In this document: positions 1-8,746 of the stretch, piece by piece
Layout: each line of letters begins with the position of its first letter
Numbering within the stretch: position 1 is the stretch's first letter
From: Candidatus Omnitrophota bacterium
Lineage (GTDB): Bacteria; Omnitrophota; Gorgyraeia; Gygaellales; Profunditerraquicolaceae
NCBI GenBank assembly: GCA_003598135.1
Contig: QZKA01000009.1
Coordinates: 1-36,499 of the forward strand
Reading direction: 5' to 3'
Length of the DNA: 36,499 nucleotides
Program-made: the position numbers and the translations under genes
Notes under the pieces: model-generated
What the model saw: the letters and a program-made list of their open reading frames with translations, nothing else
Told to the model about the DNA's origin: nothing
Databases searched by the model: none

Positions 1-552
1 CTCCTCTACCTTTATCTAAAAAAGCTAAGGTATCCCGTAGTCTATCTGCGCGAGCCGGGTGGCACAAAGGTGAGTGAAAAACTCAGGGATATCCTGCTTG
101 ACCCCGGAAATAAAAAATTGACTGCCGAATGCGAACTCCTTTTATATATGGCCAGCCGCAGCCAGGTGGTCAGCGAGGTAATCGAGCCGGCGTTGAAAAA
201 GGGGAGGATCGTTATTTCCGACAGGTTCCTTGATTCAACGCTTGCGTATCAAGGCTACGGTCTGGGCATCGATTTGGGATTTATCAAACAGATCGGAAAG
301 TTCTCTGCTCGCGGCTTAGGGCCTGACCTTACCATCTTTCTGGATACGCCCCTTACGCAATGTTTTAAGGCAATCGGCCGTATCCGTGACAGGATCGAGC
401 GTAGAAAATTCTTTTATCATCAAAAAGTACGCAGAGGCTATCTTGCGTTGGCAGGGCAGGAACCAGGACGTATCAAGATTATCCGCCTCGAACAAGATAA
501 GCATAAGACCCAGGAAAAGATACGAGAGATAGTGTTAAGGCTGATAAGCTAA
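1..552 (+). CDS. tmk: Thymidylate kinase, 5' end missing
   Basis: Phosphorylates dTMP to dTDP in the cytoplasm. The frame is open from base 1, so the gene starts upstream of the window and the N-terminal P-loop is not visible. The first visible residues end in REPGGTKVSEKLRDILL, the dTMP-binding segment that follows the P-loop in thymidylate kinases. SDRFLDSTLAYQGYG corresponds to the DR(Y/F) motif, and an arginine-rich stretch (RIRDRIERRKF) fits the LID region. A GTG at 70 is in frame but lies inside the conserved REPGGT segment, so it is not the true start. The downstream order tmk-holB-ricT-metG-tatD resembles the tmk-to-yabD block of Firmicutes, which supports the call. The stop is 12 bases before holB. 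Confidence 0.93.
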   Translation, partial: LLYLYLKKLRYPVVYLREPGGTKVSEKLRDILLDPGNKKLTAECELLLYMASRSQVVSEVIEPALKKGRIVISDRFLDSTLAYQGYGLGIDLGFIKQIGKFSARGLGPDLTIFLDTPLTQCFKAIGRIRDRIERRKFFYHQKVRRGYLALAGQEPGRIKIIRLEQDKHKTQEKIREIVLRLIS

Positions 553-564
553 TTTACTACACAC

Positions 565-1524
565 ATGGCATTTAAAGATATTAAGGGCCAGGAAAAGATC
601 ATAGAGGTGCTCAGGAATTATATACGCGCAAACCGCCTTGCCAATACTTTTCTTTTTGTCGGGCCTGAAGGAACCGGGAAGAAATTAGTGGCACGTACAT
701 TTGCCAAAGCCCTGAATTGCAAGGAACAGCAGGCTGATTCCTGCGACCGATGCGATTCCTGCCGTAAGATCGAAGCCAACCAGCACGTAGACATCAGTAT
801 TCTGGGGGTAGATGACGAAGAGATTAAAATAGAGCAGATCCGCCAGCTGCAGGCCAATGTCAATTTAAGGCCCTACGAGGCAAAAAAGAAAGTATTCATT
901 ATTGATAATGCGCATAATTTGAACCCCGAATCGTCGAATGCATTCCTGAAGACCCTTGAAGAGCCGCCGCAAGACAGTGTTATTATTTTACTTACTTCAA
1001 AACAAAGGTTCCTCTTTAAAACCATTACCTCCCGCTGTCAGGTCTTGAGGTTCCCCGGCTTGGCCCCGGATGCGCTTAGTCGTATTCTAAAGGATGAATA
1101 TGGCATTGATGAGAAGCAGGCGCACTTTCTGGCATACTTTTGCGAGGGGTGCCTGGGAAAGGCATTGCGGTTAAAGGAAGCCGGCATCGCCAGGAATGAC
1201 CACAAGGGCCTTGAAGAGTTGTTGCGCCCCGCATCCTGGAGCATAGGTAAGTCAACGGAACAAAACAGGCAGTTGCTTAAGACCCGCCTGAACATGCTCG
1301 CTGGCTGGTTTAGGGATATGTATATGGTTAAAATCGGGCTGGCACACAGCGGATTAATACACGCTCAAGAGCAGGAAGAGTTATTGCGCCTGACACAGCG
1401 CTATTCGTTTCCGGAATTGGACGGCATTTTTAATACGATCTGCGAAACCTTGTTTAACCTGGAGCGAAATATCAACGTAAAGCTCCTTATTGCAAACTTA
1501 CAGGCTACCATATGGAAAAATTAG
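565..1524 (+). CDS. holB: DNA polymerase III subunit delta' (clamp loader AAA+ ATPase)
   Basis: Clamp-loader subunit that helps load the beta sliding clamp at the replication fork; 319 aa. Walker A is GPEGTGKK at residues 33-40. A zinc module follows with Cys52, Cys60, Cys63 and Cys66. The segment FIIDNAHNLNPESSNAFLKT followed by LEEPP is the Walker B and sensor region, and SRCQVLRF is the SRC motif. GTGKK in place of GTGKT and the position between tmk and ricT favour delta' over gamma/tau, although the intact Walker A means a DnaX-like protein is not fully excluded. It starts at ATG 565. The end overlaps ricT by 13 bases, suggesting translational coupling. Confidence 0.9.
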   Translation: MAFKDIKGQEKIIEVLRNYIRANRLANTFLFVGPEGTGKKLVARTFAKALNCKEQQADSCDRCDSCRKIEANQHVDISILGVDDEEIKIEQIRQLQANVNLRPYEAKKKVFIIDNAHNLNPESSNAFLKTLEEPPQDSVIILLTSKQRFLFKTITSRCQVLRFPGLAPDALSRILKDEYGIDEKQAHFLAYFCEGCLGKALRLKEAGIARNDHKGLEELLRPASWSIGKSTEQNRQLLKTRLNMLAGWFRDMYMVKIGLAHSGLIHAQEQEELLRLTQRYSFPELDGIFNTICETLFNLERNINVKLLIANLQATIWKN

Positions 1525-2291
1525 TCTTAGTCAGGCTCCGAGATTCAGGCCAGATATATGTGTATAGTTCCATTGATCCGAATATCAAAGAAGGGAATTA
1601 TGTCATCGTTGAGCATGACCGCGGGCTTGATTATGGCCAGGTAGTATCCTTGAAGCAGGACGCAGAGGCCAAGCCCAAGCTGCCGCCGAAAAAAATCACC
1701 CGTATCGCAAGCGAAAGGGACTTAAAACAGATTGCGGATAACCGCAATAAATCAAAAGAGGCGTTTTCAACGTGCGCCAAAAAAATAGAAGAGCATAAAC
1801 TTACGATGAAGCTAGTGCGCGCAGAATACTCTTTTGATCGGACCAAAATAATATTCTATTTTACCGCAGAAGGCAGGGTTGACTTTAGAGAATTGGTTAA
1901 GGACCTCGCCAAAATTTTCAGGACTCGTATTGAGCTGCGGCAGATCGGCGTGCGGGATGAAGCAAAACTCTTTGGAGGGTTCGGGCCCTGCGGCAGGGGA
2001 CTTTGCTGCGCAACGTTTCTGACCGATTTTGAACCGGTGACCATAAAGATGGCAAAAGAGGAAGGGCTGTCGCTTAACCCGCCTAAAATATCCGGCATAT
2101 GCGGAAGGTTGATGTGTTGCCTCTCTTTTGAGTATGAGACGTACAAGCTTTTGTCCAAGGGCATGCCCAGAGAAGGCGAGCGCGTACATACCCCTACCGG
2201 AAAAGGCAAAGTCGTAAGCGTTAATGTATTTAAGAGGATGGCGATCGTTGAGCTCGAAGACGGCACACAGATCGAAATGAGTTTTAAGTAA
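1512..2291 (+). CDS. ricT: PSP1/RicT (YaaT) family protein
   Basis: 259 aa member of the PSP1 C-terminal domain family. The cysteine signature GPCGRGLCC (Cys160, 165, 166) followed by GICGRLMCC (Cys197, 202, 203) is the hallmark of the family. In Bacillus subtilis RicT works with RicA and RicF, binds Fe-S clusters and affects RNase Y activity; whether that role holds here is inference. The C-terminal part after residue 220 is a small beta-rich segment (HTPTGKGKVVSVNVF). The position directly after holB and before metG is the conserved neighbourhood in many bacteria. No RicA or RicF homologue is visible in the window. Confidence 0.88.
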   Translation: MEKLVLVRLRDSGQIYVYSSIDPNIKEGNYVIVEHDRGLDYGQVVSLKQDAEAKPKLPPKKITRIASERDLKQIADNRNKSKEAFSTCAKKIEEHKLTMKLVRAEYSFDRTKIIFYFTAEGRVDFRELVKDLAKIFRTRIELRQIGVRDEAKLFGGFGPCGRGLCCATFLTDFEPVTIKMAKEEGLSLNPPKISGICGRLMCCLSFEYETYKLLSKGMPREGERVHTPTGKGKVVSVNVFKRMAIVELEDGTQIEMSFK

Positions 2292-2301
2292 GTTTTTTAA
2301 A

Positions 2302-3813
2302 ATGAAAAGCAAATTCTATATTACTACTCCCATATACTACGTGAACGCCTCTCCGCATATCGGGCATTCGTATACCACGATTGCCGCGGATACCATAGCT
2401 CGATTTATGCGCAAGGCGCTAAAAGAAGGGAATGTCCTTTTTCTCACCGGGACTGACGAGCACGGCCAGAAGATCCAAAAGGCTGCGGATGAGGCCGGCT
2501 TAAGCGCCCAGGAATTCGTGGATAAGGTCGTAGTGCAGTTTCGAAACCTCTGGAAAACGCTGAATATTTCTTACGACGATTTTATCCGTACGACCCAGGA
2601 CAGGCATATAAGGACGGTGCAGAAGGCGCTGCAGATGCTTTATGACAAGAAAGAGATTTACTCCGCCGAATACCAGGGATGGTATTGTACTCCCTGTGAA
2701 ATATTCTGGACAGAAACCCAGTTGACGGATTCTCTCTGCCCTGATTGCAGGAGGCCGCTGGAAAAGATAAGCGAGGTCAATTATTTCTTTAAAATTTCGG
2801 CGTATCAGGATTGGCTCTTCAATCATATCAAGAATAATCCTTGCTTCATTCAGCCTGCAAGCCGCCAGGAAGAGATTTTGAGCTTTCTTAAAATGAATAC
2901 CCTGACCGATTTATGTATTTCCAGGCCCAGGCAGAGGCTTTCCTGGGGGATCCCTGTGCCGTTCAGCAAAGAGCATGTCACCTATGTTTGGTTTGACGCG
3001 CTCATCAATTATATCAGCGCGGTGGGAGAGTTTGACGATAAGGGAAACTACGTCTCCGGCTGGTGGGGTGATGATACAAGAATCGTGCACATGATCGGCA
3101 AGGATATCTTAAGGCAGCATACGGTTTACTGGCCTATCATGTTAAAGGCGTTGGGAATACGTATGCCTGATACGGTCTGTGCTCATGGCTGGTGGTTGAT
3201 TGATGCGGCCAAGATGTCGAAGTCGCGGGGCAATGTAGTGAATCCCCTGGAGGTGGTTGATAAATACGGCGTTGATGTGTATAGGTATTTTCTGCTCAAA
3301 GATGTTCCTTTCGGGCTTGACGGTAACTTTTCCGAAGAGGCGATTGTCAAAAGGTTCAACAGCGATCTGGCGAATGACTTAGGCAACCTTCTTTATCGCA
3401 CGCTCACTATGATTGAGAAATACTATCAGGGCGTAATCCCTTCGCCGCGCGATGGAGCGCATGATGAACGAATAAAGAATATTGCATCCTGCATTACGAG
3501 TCTTAGCCGCGAAGTTGAAGATGCCCTTGCCAAAGCTACCTTTAATTTCAGCCTGGCTTTGGAAAAAATATGGGAACCGATTAATATGGCGAATAAATAT
3601 GTAGAAGAAGCCAAGCCGTGGAACCTGGCGAAAGAGAATAAGAAAGAGGAGCTGGAGGCTTTTATCCGCATCCTGGTGGATGTCATCAGGCAGGTCGGGA
3701 ATGCCCTTTCGCCATTTATGCCGCAGACCGCTTCCTTGATCGAAGAACAGATTGGGCGGGATAAAATAAGTAAGGGCCGGCCGTTATTCCCGCGCATAGA
3801 GAATAAGCGCTAA
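2302..3813 (+). CDS. metG: Methionyl-tRNA synthetase
   Basis: Charges tRNA-Met with methionine using ATP; class I synthetase, 503 aa. The HIGH signature is HIGH itself at residues 19-22 and the KMSKS loop is KMSKS at 304-308. A zinc knuckle in the connective peptide has Cys129, Cys132, Cys146 and Cys149. The C-terminal helical anticodon-binding domain spans about residues 360-500. The C-terminal tRNA-binding (EMAP/Trbp111-like) domain seen in longer homologues such as the 664-aa Bacillus enzyme is absent, so this is the short form. It begins 10 bases after ricT and its stop overlaps the tatD start by one base (TAATG). Confidence 0.96.
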   Translation: MKSKFYITTPIYYVNASPHIGHSYTTIAADTIARFMRKALKEGNVLFLTGTDEHGQKIQKAADEAGLSAQEFVDKVVVQFRNLWKTLNISYDDFIRTTQDRHIRTVQKALQMLYDKKEIYSAEYQGWYCTPCEIFWTETQLTDSLCPDCRRPLEKISEVNYFFKISAYQDWLFNHIKNNPCFIQPASRQEEILSFLKMNTLTDLCISRPRQRLSWGIPVPFSKEHVTYVWFDALINYISAVGEFDDKGNYVSGWWGDDTRIVHMIGKDILRQHTVYWPIMLKALGIRMPDTVCAHGWWLIDAAKMSKSRGNVVNPLEVVDKYGVDVYRYFLLKDVPFGLDGNFSEEAIVKRFNSDLANDLGNLLYRTLTMIEKYYQGVIPSPRDGAHDERIKNIASCITSLSREVEDALAKATFNFSLALEKIWEPINMANKYVEEAKPWNLAKENKKEELEAFIRILVDVIRQVGNALSPFMPQTASLIEEQIGRDKISKGRPLFPRIENKR

Positions 3814-4574
3814 TGCTTGTTGATACTCATTGCCATCTTGACTTTCCCGAATTCGACCAGGATAGAGACGGCGTAATCCTGCGGGCAAAAGAAAAGGGGA
3901 TAACTTCCATTATCAATATCGGTTCTAGCCTCAACGGCTCCAGAAAGTCAGTGGAGCTGGCCGCGTGTTATGAGCCGGTATACGCAGCGGTGGGTATCCA
4001 TCCGCACGATGCCGATACTGCCGGCGAGGAAGCAGTGTCCCTTATAAGGGCTTTGGCCGGAAAAAGCAAGGTCGTGGCAATCGGAGAGATAGGGCTTGAT
4101 TATTACAAGAATTATTCGCGCACGCAGAATCAATACAGGTTATTTTCAGGCCTTGCGAGCCTGGCAAAGGAATTAAATCTGCCCATGGTGATTCATAACC
4201 GCCAGGCATCCGATGACACGATTGCGGTTTTGAAACCTCTTCTTCCCCACAAAATCGTCATGCACTGTTTTGCAGGCGATGAGTCATTTCTGAAACACAT
4301 ACTGGACCTTGGTTTTTTTGTATCGTTTACGTGCAATATTACCTATAAAAAAGCCGCTGTGCTGCGGGAATTGGTAAAAACCGTTCCTCTTGAGAGGATG
4401 TTTCTTGAGACCGATGCCCCGTTTCTTTCGCCTGAAGGCTACAGGGGCAGGCGCAATGAACCGATGTATATAGACACGCTTGCCGAGGAAGTCGCGCGCA
4501 TCAAGGGCATCAGGAAAGAAGATGTAGCAAGAGCGACCACTGAAAACGCAACAGCCTTTTTTAACCTGCAATGA
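3813..4574 (+). CDS. tatD: TatD family metal-dependent hydrolase (DNase)
   Basis: 253-aa TIM-barrel metallohydrolase of the TatD/YabD family, linked to 3'-5' DNA exonuclease and DNA repair activity in characterised members. The N-terminal metal motif is DTHCHLD (His6, His8). GEIGLDYY carries the bridging glutamate, and VIHNR and MHCFAG supply the later metal-binding histidines. LETDAPFLSP is the C-terminal family signature. The gene starts at ATG 3813, overlapping the metG stop by one base, and shares ATGA with the next gene, so it sits inside the operon. The metG-tatD pair is common in bacteria. The physiological substrate cannot be read from the sequence. Confidence 0.93.
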   Translation: MLVDTHCHLDFPEFDQDRDGVILRAKEKGITSIINIGSSLNGSRKSVELAACYEPVYAAVGIHPHDADTAGEEAVSLIRALAGKSKVVAIGEIGLDYYKNYSRTQNQYRLFSGLASLAKELNLPMVIHNRQASDDTIAVLKPLLPHKIVMHCFAGDESFLKHILDLGFFVSFTCNITYKKAAVLRELVKTVPLERMFLETDAPFLSPEGYRGRRNEPMYIDTLAEEVARIKGIRKEDVARATTENATAFFNLQ

Positions 4575-5692
4575 AAACAAAAATTTCGCTTATCAAGTGC
4601 CGGTCTTACGAGAGCGCATTGGTTTTTGAAAACGTCCAAAAAGCGATTACTTTGCTTGGCGGCATCTCTGAATTTATCAAGCCAAAAAGCAGGGTATTGG
4701 TCAAGCCAAACCTTTTAATAGCCAAGCCTCCTGAGCTTGGCATTACTACGCATCCGGAAGTCGTCAGGGCGGTAATCAGGCTCTTAAAAACAATCGACTG
4801 CACTCTCATGCTCGGCGACGGGCCGAGTGTGTGGGGGTATCAGGTTGAGAATGTTAATGCAGTATATGAGGCAACCGGAATGAAAGCGATGTGTGCGCAG
4901 GAGGATGTGGCGCTAGTGGATTTTGACAAAAGGCGCTGGCGGGGCAAATTTCCTCTTACGACATGGCTTGACCAGTGCGACTATGTCGTGAATGTCCCTA
5001 AATTTAAAACCCACCAATTAACTGTACTCACCGGTGCAGTCAAGAACCTTTTTGGCCTGGTGTCCGGAACATATAAGACCGAACTGCACAAGAATTATTT
5101 CAACCGCGATGATTTTTCAGGGATTGTCGTTGATATTTATAACGAAATACGGCCTGCATTGACTGTGGTTGACGGGATTACGGCGTTGGAAGGAGAAGGG
5201 CCCGGGACTACGGGAAAATTGCGCCAGGCCGGCGTATTGCTGGCAGGCGTTGATTGTGTTGCGCTGGATAGCATACTGGCGTTACTTATGGGCATTAGGC
5301 CGTTGGATGCGACTACTACCAAGAATGCAGCACTGCGCCATATCGGCACCCACGCGGTTGAGGATATTGAAATACTCGGTGATCGTCTGACAGATTGTGC
5401 GGGTGAGCCTTTTTTGCTTCCTACTGCATCATCCTTATCGCAGAAACTTCATCCGGCGGTGATTTCCTTAGCAAAGAAGCTTATCAGGTACTATCCTTGC
5501 GTGGAACGCGACCACTGTATCCGCTGCGCAGGCTGCATCAAGGCCTGCCCTACCAAGGCAATAACGATGAAGAAGAAGGGTATTGTGTTTGATTATTCCA
5601 AATGCATCGCCTGTTTTTGTTGTCAGGAAACCTGTCCGGCTAAAGCAATTACTATCAAAAAGAGCTTGGCCGCAAAAATAATCGGGTTATAA
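4571..5692 (+). CDS. DUF362 domain protein with C-terminal 2x[4Fe-4S] ferredoxin domain
   Basis: 373 aa. Residues 1 to about 290 are a DUF362 domain: KPNLLI near residue 47, then VNVPKFKTHQ and GLVSG further on. The C-terminus is a bacterial ferredoxin with two clusters. The first has Cys316, 319, 322 and 326 (CIRCAGCIKACP). The second has Cys345, 348, 351 and 355 (CIACFCCQETCP) with an extra Cys350. The family probably has a redox role, but its substrate is unknown to me. It overlaps tatD by four bases (ATGA) and is followed three bases later by the TPR gene. Two 4Fe-4S clusters fit an anaerobic lifestyle. Confidence 0.87.
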   Translation: MKTKISLIKCRSYESALVFENVQKAITLLGGISEFIKPKSRVLVKPNLLIAKPPELGITTHPEVVRAVIRLLKTIDCTLMLGDGPSVWGYQVENVNAVYEATGMKAMCAQEDVALVDFDKRRWRGKFPLTTWLDQCDYVVNVPKFKTHQLTVLTGAVKNLFGLVSGTYKTELHKNYFNRDDFSGIVVDIYNEIRPALTVVDGITALEGEGPGTTGKLRQAGVLLAGVDCVALDSILALLMGIRPLDATTTKNAALRHIGTHAVEDIEILGDRLTDCAGEPFLLPTASSLSQKLHPAVISLAKKLIRYYPCVERDHCIRCAGCIKACPTKAITMKKKGIVFDYSKCIACFCCQETCPAKAITIKKSLAAKIIGL

Positions 5693-5695
5693 ATA

Positions 5696-6316
5696 ATGAG
5701 TACTCATGGCCAACTGAGCGAACTGAGGCTTCGATTAGATGATGCGATTACCTATGGTACTATTGAAGAGGCGACCGCGCTTGCCAGGGAGGGCCTTTTT
5801 GAGGCCCAGAGGAAAGCCCTCAAAGGGGAGATCGAATATTTCAAAGGCCAGATCATGATGCTGAAAGAAGATTTTGTATCAGCGATAGAGCATTTTGACG
5901 CAGCCATACGCCATAACCCTTCCGACGGAGCTGCATACAATGACCGCGCCCTTTCTATGGTTGAGCTGGGAATAATCGACGACGCCCTGTGCTATTTTGA
6001 TAAAGGTATTGAGGTAGAGCCGGATTATGCGACCATTTATCACAATAAGGGATGGCTTTTGAATAATATCGGCCGGCACACCGAGGCAGTCGAGTGTTTT
6101 AAAAAAGCGCTTGCGCTTGACCCGAAACGGCCTGTGACCTATGATAACCTGGCAGACGCCTTTTTTAACCTGGGGGATTTGCAAGGGGCGCTTGTATCGT
6201 ATAAGAAAGTGCTTAAATTATTAGAACCCGGCCGCCTAGAAAGCTTGCGGGAGGAGATCGGTAAACAGATACATATCCTGGAGGAAGAGATCGCAAAGCA
6301 AGGTAAGAGGTTATAA
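5696..6316 (+). CDS. Tetratricopeptide repeat protein
   Basis: 206 aa, no signal peptide or membrane segment, so probably cytoplasmic. About four TPR units run from residue 45 to 170. Typical helix pairs are AIEHFDAAIRHNPSDGAAY, ALCYFDKGIEVEPDYATIY and AVECFKKALALDPKRPVTY. The C-terminus (after about residue 175) is charged and predicted helical, ending in KQGKRL, and may form a coiled coil. TPR proteins serve as protein-interaction scaffolds; the partner is not apparent. Placed three bases after the DUF362 gene and two bases before mtnA, inside the operon. Confidence 0.85.
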   Translation: MSTHGQLSELRLRLDDAITYGTIEEATALAREGLFEAQRKALKGEIEYFKGQIMMLKEDFVSAIEHFDAAIRHNPSDGAAYNDRALSMVELGIIDDALCYFDKGIEVEPDYATIYHNKGWLLNNIGRHTEAVECFKKALALDPKRPVTYDNLADAFFNLGDLQGALVSYKKVLKLLEPGRLESLREEIGKQIHILEEEIAKQGKRL

Positions 6317-6318
6317 CT

Positions 6319-7362
6319 ATGTTCGTTGAGACTATTGCGTGGAAACAGGGGAAGGTGAAGATTGTTGACCAGAATGCGTTGCCAGGCCGTCTGGTATTTC
6401 TTGCCATGCGCAACACAAAGGATTTATGCGGGGCGATCAGGACGATGAAAATACGCGGGGCTCCTGCGCTCGGTGCAGCAGCCGCATTTGCAGCCTATCT
6501 AGGGATAAAAAACTCTAAGGCCAAGGATTACAAGGAGCTTGAGAAAGAGCTTAAGCGCTTGATAAAACTTGTAGGGTCTTCGCGTCCTACCGCAAGGAAT
6601 CTTTTCTGGGGGCTGGAGAAAATCGAAGCAGCGCTGCAACGCAACCGTGATTGCTCGGTCCCCGGTATCAAGCAGGCACTGCTTAAGGAGGCCCTTTCTC
6701 TTCTTGAGCAAGACAAATTCGTTTCAAGGAAAATCGGTAGTTTCGGCCAAGCGCTGATTAATAACGGCGACCGTGTATTGACCGTTTGTAATGCAGGGGG
6801 ACTGGCGACCATCGATTACGGGACAGCCCTGGGAGTTATGTATGCTGCAAAAGAAAAGGGCAAGAAGATAAAGGTATTTGTCTGTGAAACCAGGCCCATG
6901 CTTCAGGGGGCCAGGCTTACTACTTGGGAGCTTAAAAGGCACGGCATTGATGTAACGCTCATCTGTGACAATATGGCAGCGACCCTTATGCGCCAGGGAA
7001 AGATCGATAAAGTGGTAGTCGGTGCTGATAGGATAGCGGCTAACGGCGATACCGCCAACAAGATCGGCACCTATAGTGTTGCGGTATTGAGTAAATATCA
7101 CAAAGTGCCCTTTTATGTTGCTGCGCCTTCTTCGACGTTTGACTTACGCATTTCCTCAGGGAAAGAGATTCCCATTGAAGAGAGGCCCAAAGAAGAGGTG
7201 GTGAGTTTATTCTTTGAGAAGCCCATTGCCCCTGAAGGCATACGCGTATTTAATCCCGCATTCGACGTAACGCCGCAGAAGCTCATTACGGCGATAATTA
7301 CCGAAAAAGGGATCTTGAAGCCGCCTTTTTCAAAGAATATCGCAAAACGAATAAAGGATTGA
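6319..7362 (+). CDS. mtnA: S-methyl-5-thioribose-1-phosphate isomerase
   Basis: Converts methylthioribose 1-phosphate to methylthioribulose 1-phosphate in methionine salvage; 347 aa, normal for the family. The signature segments are IRGAPALGAAAAFA, CNAGGLATIDYGTALGV, CETRPMLQGARLTTWEL and GADRIAANGDTANKIGT. The catalytic cysteine is Cys157 and the catalytic aspartate Asp237, matching Cys160 and Asp240 of the Bacillus enzyme. These motifs separate it from eIF2B alpha/beta/delta relatives. No other methionine-salvage gene is in the window, so in this organism the isomerase may serve another sugar-phosphate route; that is inference. Its stop overlaps a possible TTG start of thiL. Confidence 0.95.
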   Translation: MFVETIAWKQGKVKIVDQNALPGRLVFLAMRNTKDLCGAIRTMKIRGAPALGAAAAFAAYLGIKNSKAKDYKELEKELKRLIKLVGSSRPTARNLFWGLEKIEAALQRNRDCSVPGIKQALLKEALSLLEQDKFVSRKIGSFGQALINNGDRVLTVCNAGGLATIDYGTALGVMYAAKEKGKKIKVFVCETRPMLQGARLTTWELKRHGIDVTLICDNMAATLMRQGKIDKVVVGADRIAANGDTANKIGTYSVAVLSKYHKVPFYVAAPSSTFDLRISSGKEIPIEERPKEEVVSLFFEKPIAPEGIRVFNPAFDVTPQKLITAIITEKGILKPPFSKNIAKRIKD

Positions 7363-7367
7363 GAGGT

Positions 7368-8264
7368 ATGCGCCTTTCTACGCTCGGAGAATTCGGCCTT
7401 ATACGAAAAATACAAAAATTGCTTAAGGTAGATTCCAGCGTCATTAAAGGAGCAGGGGATGATTGCGCGGTGGTAAAGCTGGATAGGAATACCTATCAGC
7501 TCTTTACCTGCGATATGATAGTAGAGGGGGTTGATTTTACCGCCCAGGACAATCCTTACCTCATCGGCAGAAAAGCAATGGCTGTTTCTTTAAGCGATAT
7601 TGCTGCCTGTGCCGGTATTCCCCGCTATGCGCTTATTGCGCTGGGGGTGCCCGCGTATCGCACGGTACGCTTCGTTGATGAAATACTTAAGGGCTTGCGG
7701 GATATCGCAAGGCGCTATAAGGTGAATATAGTCGGAGGCGATATCAGCCGTTCGCAAAAATTGGTCATTGATTGCAGCGTCGCAGGGGTAGTGGAAAAGA
7801 AGTATCTGCTCTTGCGCAGCGGCGCTAAAGAGAAAGACATTATTTTTGTGACCGGTTCTTTTGGAGGAACGCGTGCAGGCAAACACCTTCGCTTTACGCC
7901 TCGCCTGAAAGAGGCGCGTTTCCTCTCAAGGCACTGTAAGCCTTCTGCGATGATTGATGTTTCTGACGGGCTGGCACAGGACCTTGGGCATATCTTGTAT
8001 GCAAGCGATAAGGGCGCAATACTCTACGAGAGCCTTATCCCGAAGAGCAGGCAGGCAAGGGATATGGAGGATGTGTTATCTAGCGGCGAGGAATTCGAAT
8101 TGCTTTTTACCGTTTCCCGCAAAAAGGCTCGTGCACTGTATGCAAAAAAGAATTCTTGTTTTAAGCCTATCGGAGAAGTCACGGATAAAAAATATAGCCT
8201 TACGCTTGTCCGCAGGGATGGCACGCAAGGCAAGGTTATAGACAAGGGCTTTCGTCATTTTTAG
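7368..8264 (+). CDS. thiL: Thiamine-monophosphate kinase
   Basis: Phosphorylates thiamine monophosphate to the diphosphate cofactor; about 298 aa. Family motifs: GAGDDCAVV near residue 27 (metal and ATP binding), DMIVEGVDF, AVSLSDIAACAG and GGDISRS. SDGLAQDLGHI in the C-terminal half is also typical of the PurM/ThiL fold. Two starts are possible. TTG 7359 overlaps the mtnA stop, while ATG 7368 is nine bases downstream with an AAAGGA sequence at a usable distance. I prefer ATG 7368; the choice changes the protein by only three residues. It lies between mtnA and tsaE in the operon. Confidence 0.93.
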   Translation: MRLSTLGEFGLIRKIQKLLKVDSSVIKGAGDDCAVVKLDRNTYQLFTCDMIVEGVDFTAQDNPYLIGRKAMAVSLSDIAACAGIPRYALIALGVPAYRTVRFVDEILKGLRDIARRYKVNIVGGDISRSQKLVIDCSVAGVVEKKYLLLRSGAKEKDIIFVTGSFGGTRAGKHLRFTPRLKEARFLSRHCKPSAMIDVSDGLAQDLGHILYASDKGAILYESLIPKSRQARDMEDVLSSGEEFELLFTVSRKKARALYAKKNSCFKPIGEVTDKKYSLTLVRRDGTQGKVIDKGFRHF

Positions 8265-8275
8265 AAAAGATTACG

Positions 8276-8746
8276 ATGATTTTCGTCAGCCATTCGGAAA
8301 GACAGACGCGCATGCTTGCCAAGAAGATTGCCGCGTTGCTTAAGCTGGGAGACATCATCTGCCTTACGGGCGACCTTGGTTCCGGGAAAACCGTATTTAC
8401 AAAAGGCATTGCGTGGGGGTTAGGTATTGCACCCGAAAAAATTGTAAGTCCTACCTTTGTGCTGCTGCGTCAGTATGAGCAATCGAGGATTCCCTTGTTT
8501 CATTTTGACCTCTATAGGGTTGCCCATTCAAGGCAGATCAGCGAAGTAGGGTATGAAGAGTATATGTTTGATGCCGGCGTGACAGTGGTTGAATGGGCAG
8601 AGAGGCTAGGTGTTCTTATGCCCGAATCGTATTTAAAAATTTCATTGCGTATCGTATCGGACAAAAGCCGTGCACTAACTTTTACGGCACGCGGAAACCG
8701 CTACAGCGCACTACTGAGGCAACTACATGCGATTATTAAGCCTTGA
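8276..8746 (+). CDS. tsaE: tRNA t6A synthesis ATPase TsaE
   Basis: 156-aa P-loop ATPase that, with TsaB and TsaD, drives threonylcarbamoylation of adenosine 37 in ANN-decoding tRNAs. Walker A is GDLGSGKT at residues 32-39. SPTFVLLRQY and FHFDLYR are strongly conserved in TsaE, and VVEWAERL follows near residue 107. The length is normal. It overlaps the next gene, tsaB, by 20 bases, so the two are probably translated together. The catalytic subunit TsaD and the TsaC/Sua5 enzyme are not in this window. Confidence 0.95.
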   Translation: MIFVSHSERQTRMLAKKIAALLKLGDIICLTGDLGSGKTVFTKGIAWGLGIAPEKIVSPTFVLLRQYEQSRIPLFHFDLYRVAHSRQISEVGYEEYMFDAGVTVVEWAERLGVLMPESYLKISLRIVSDKSRALTFTARGNRYSALLRQLHAIIKP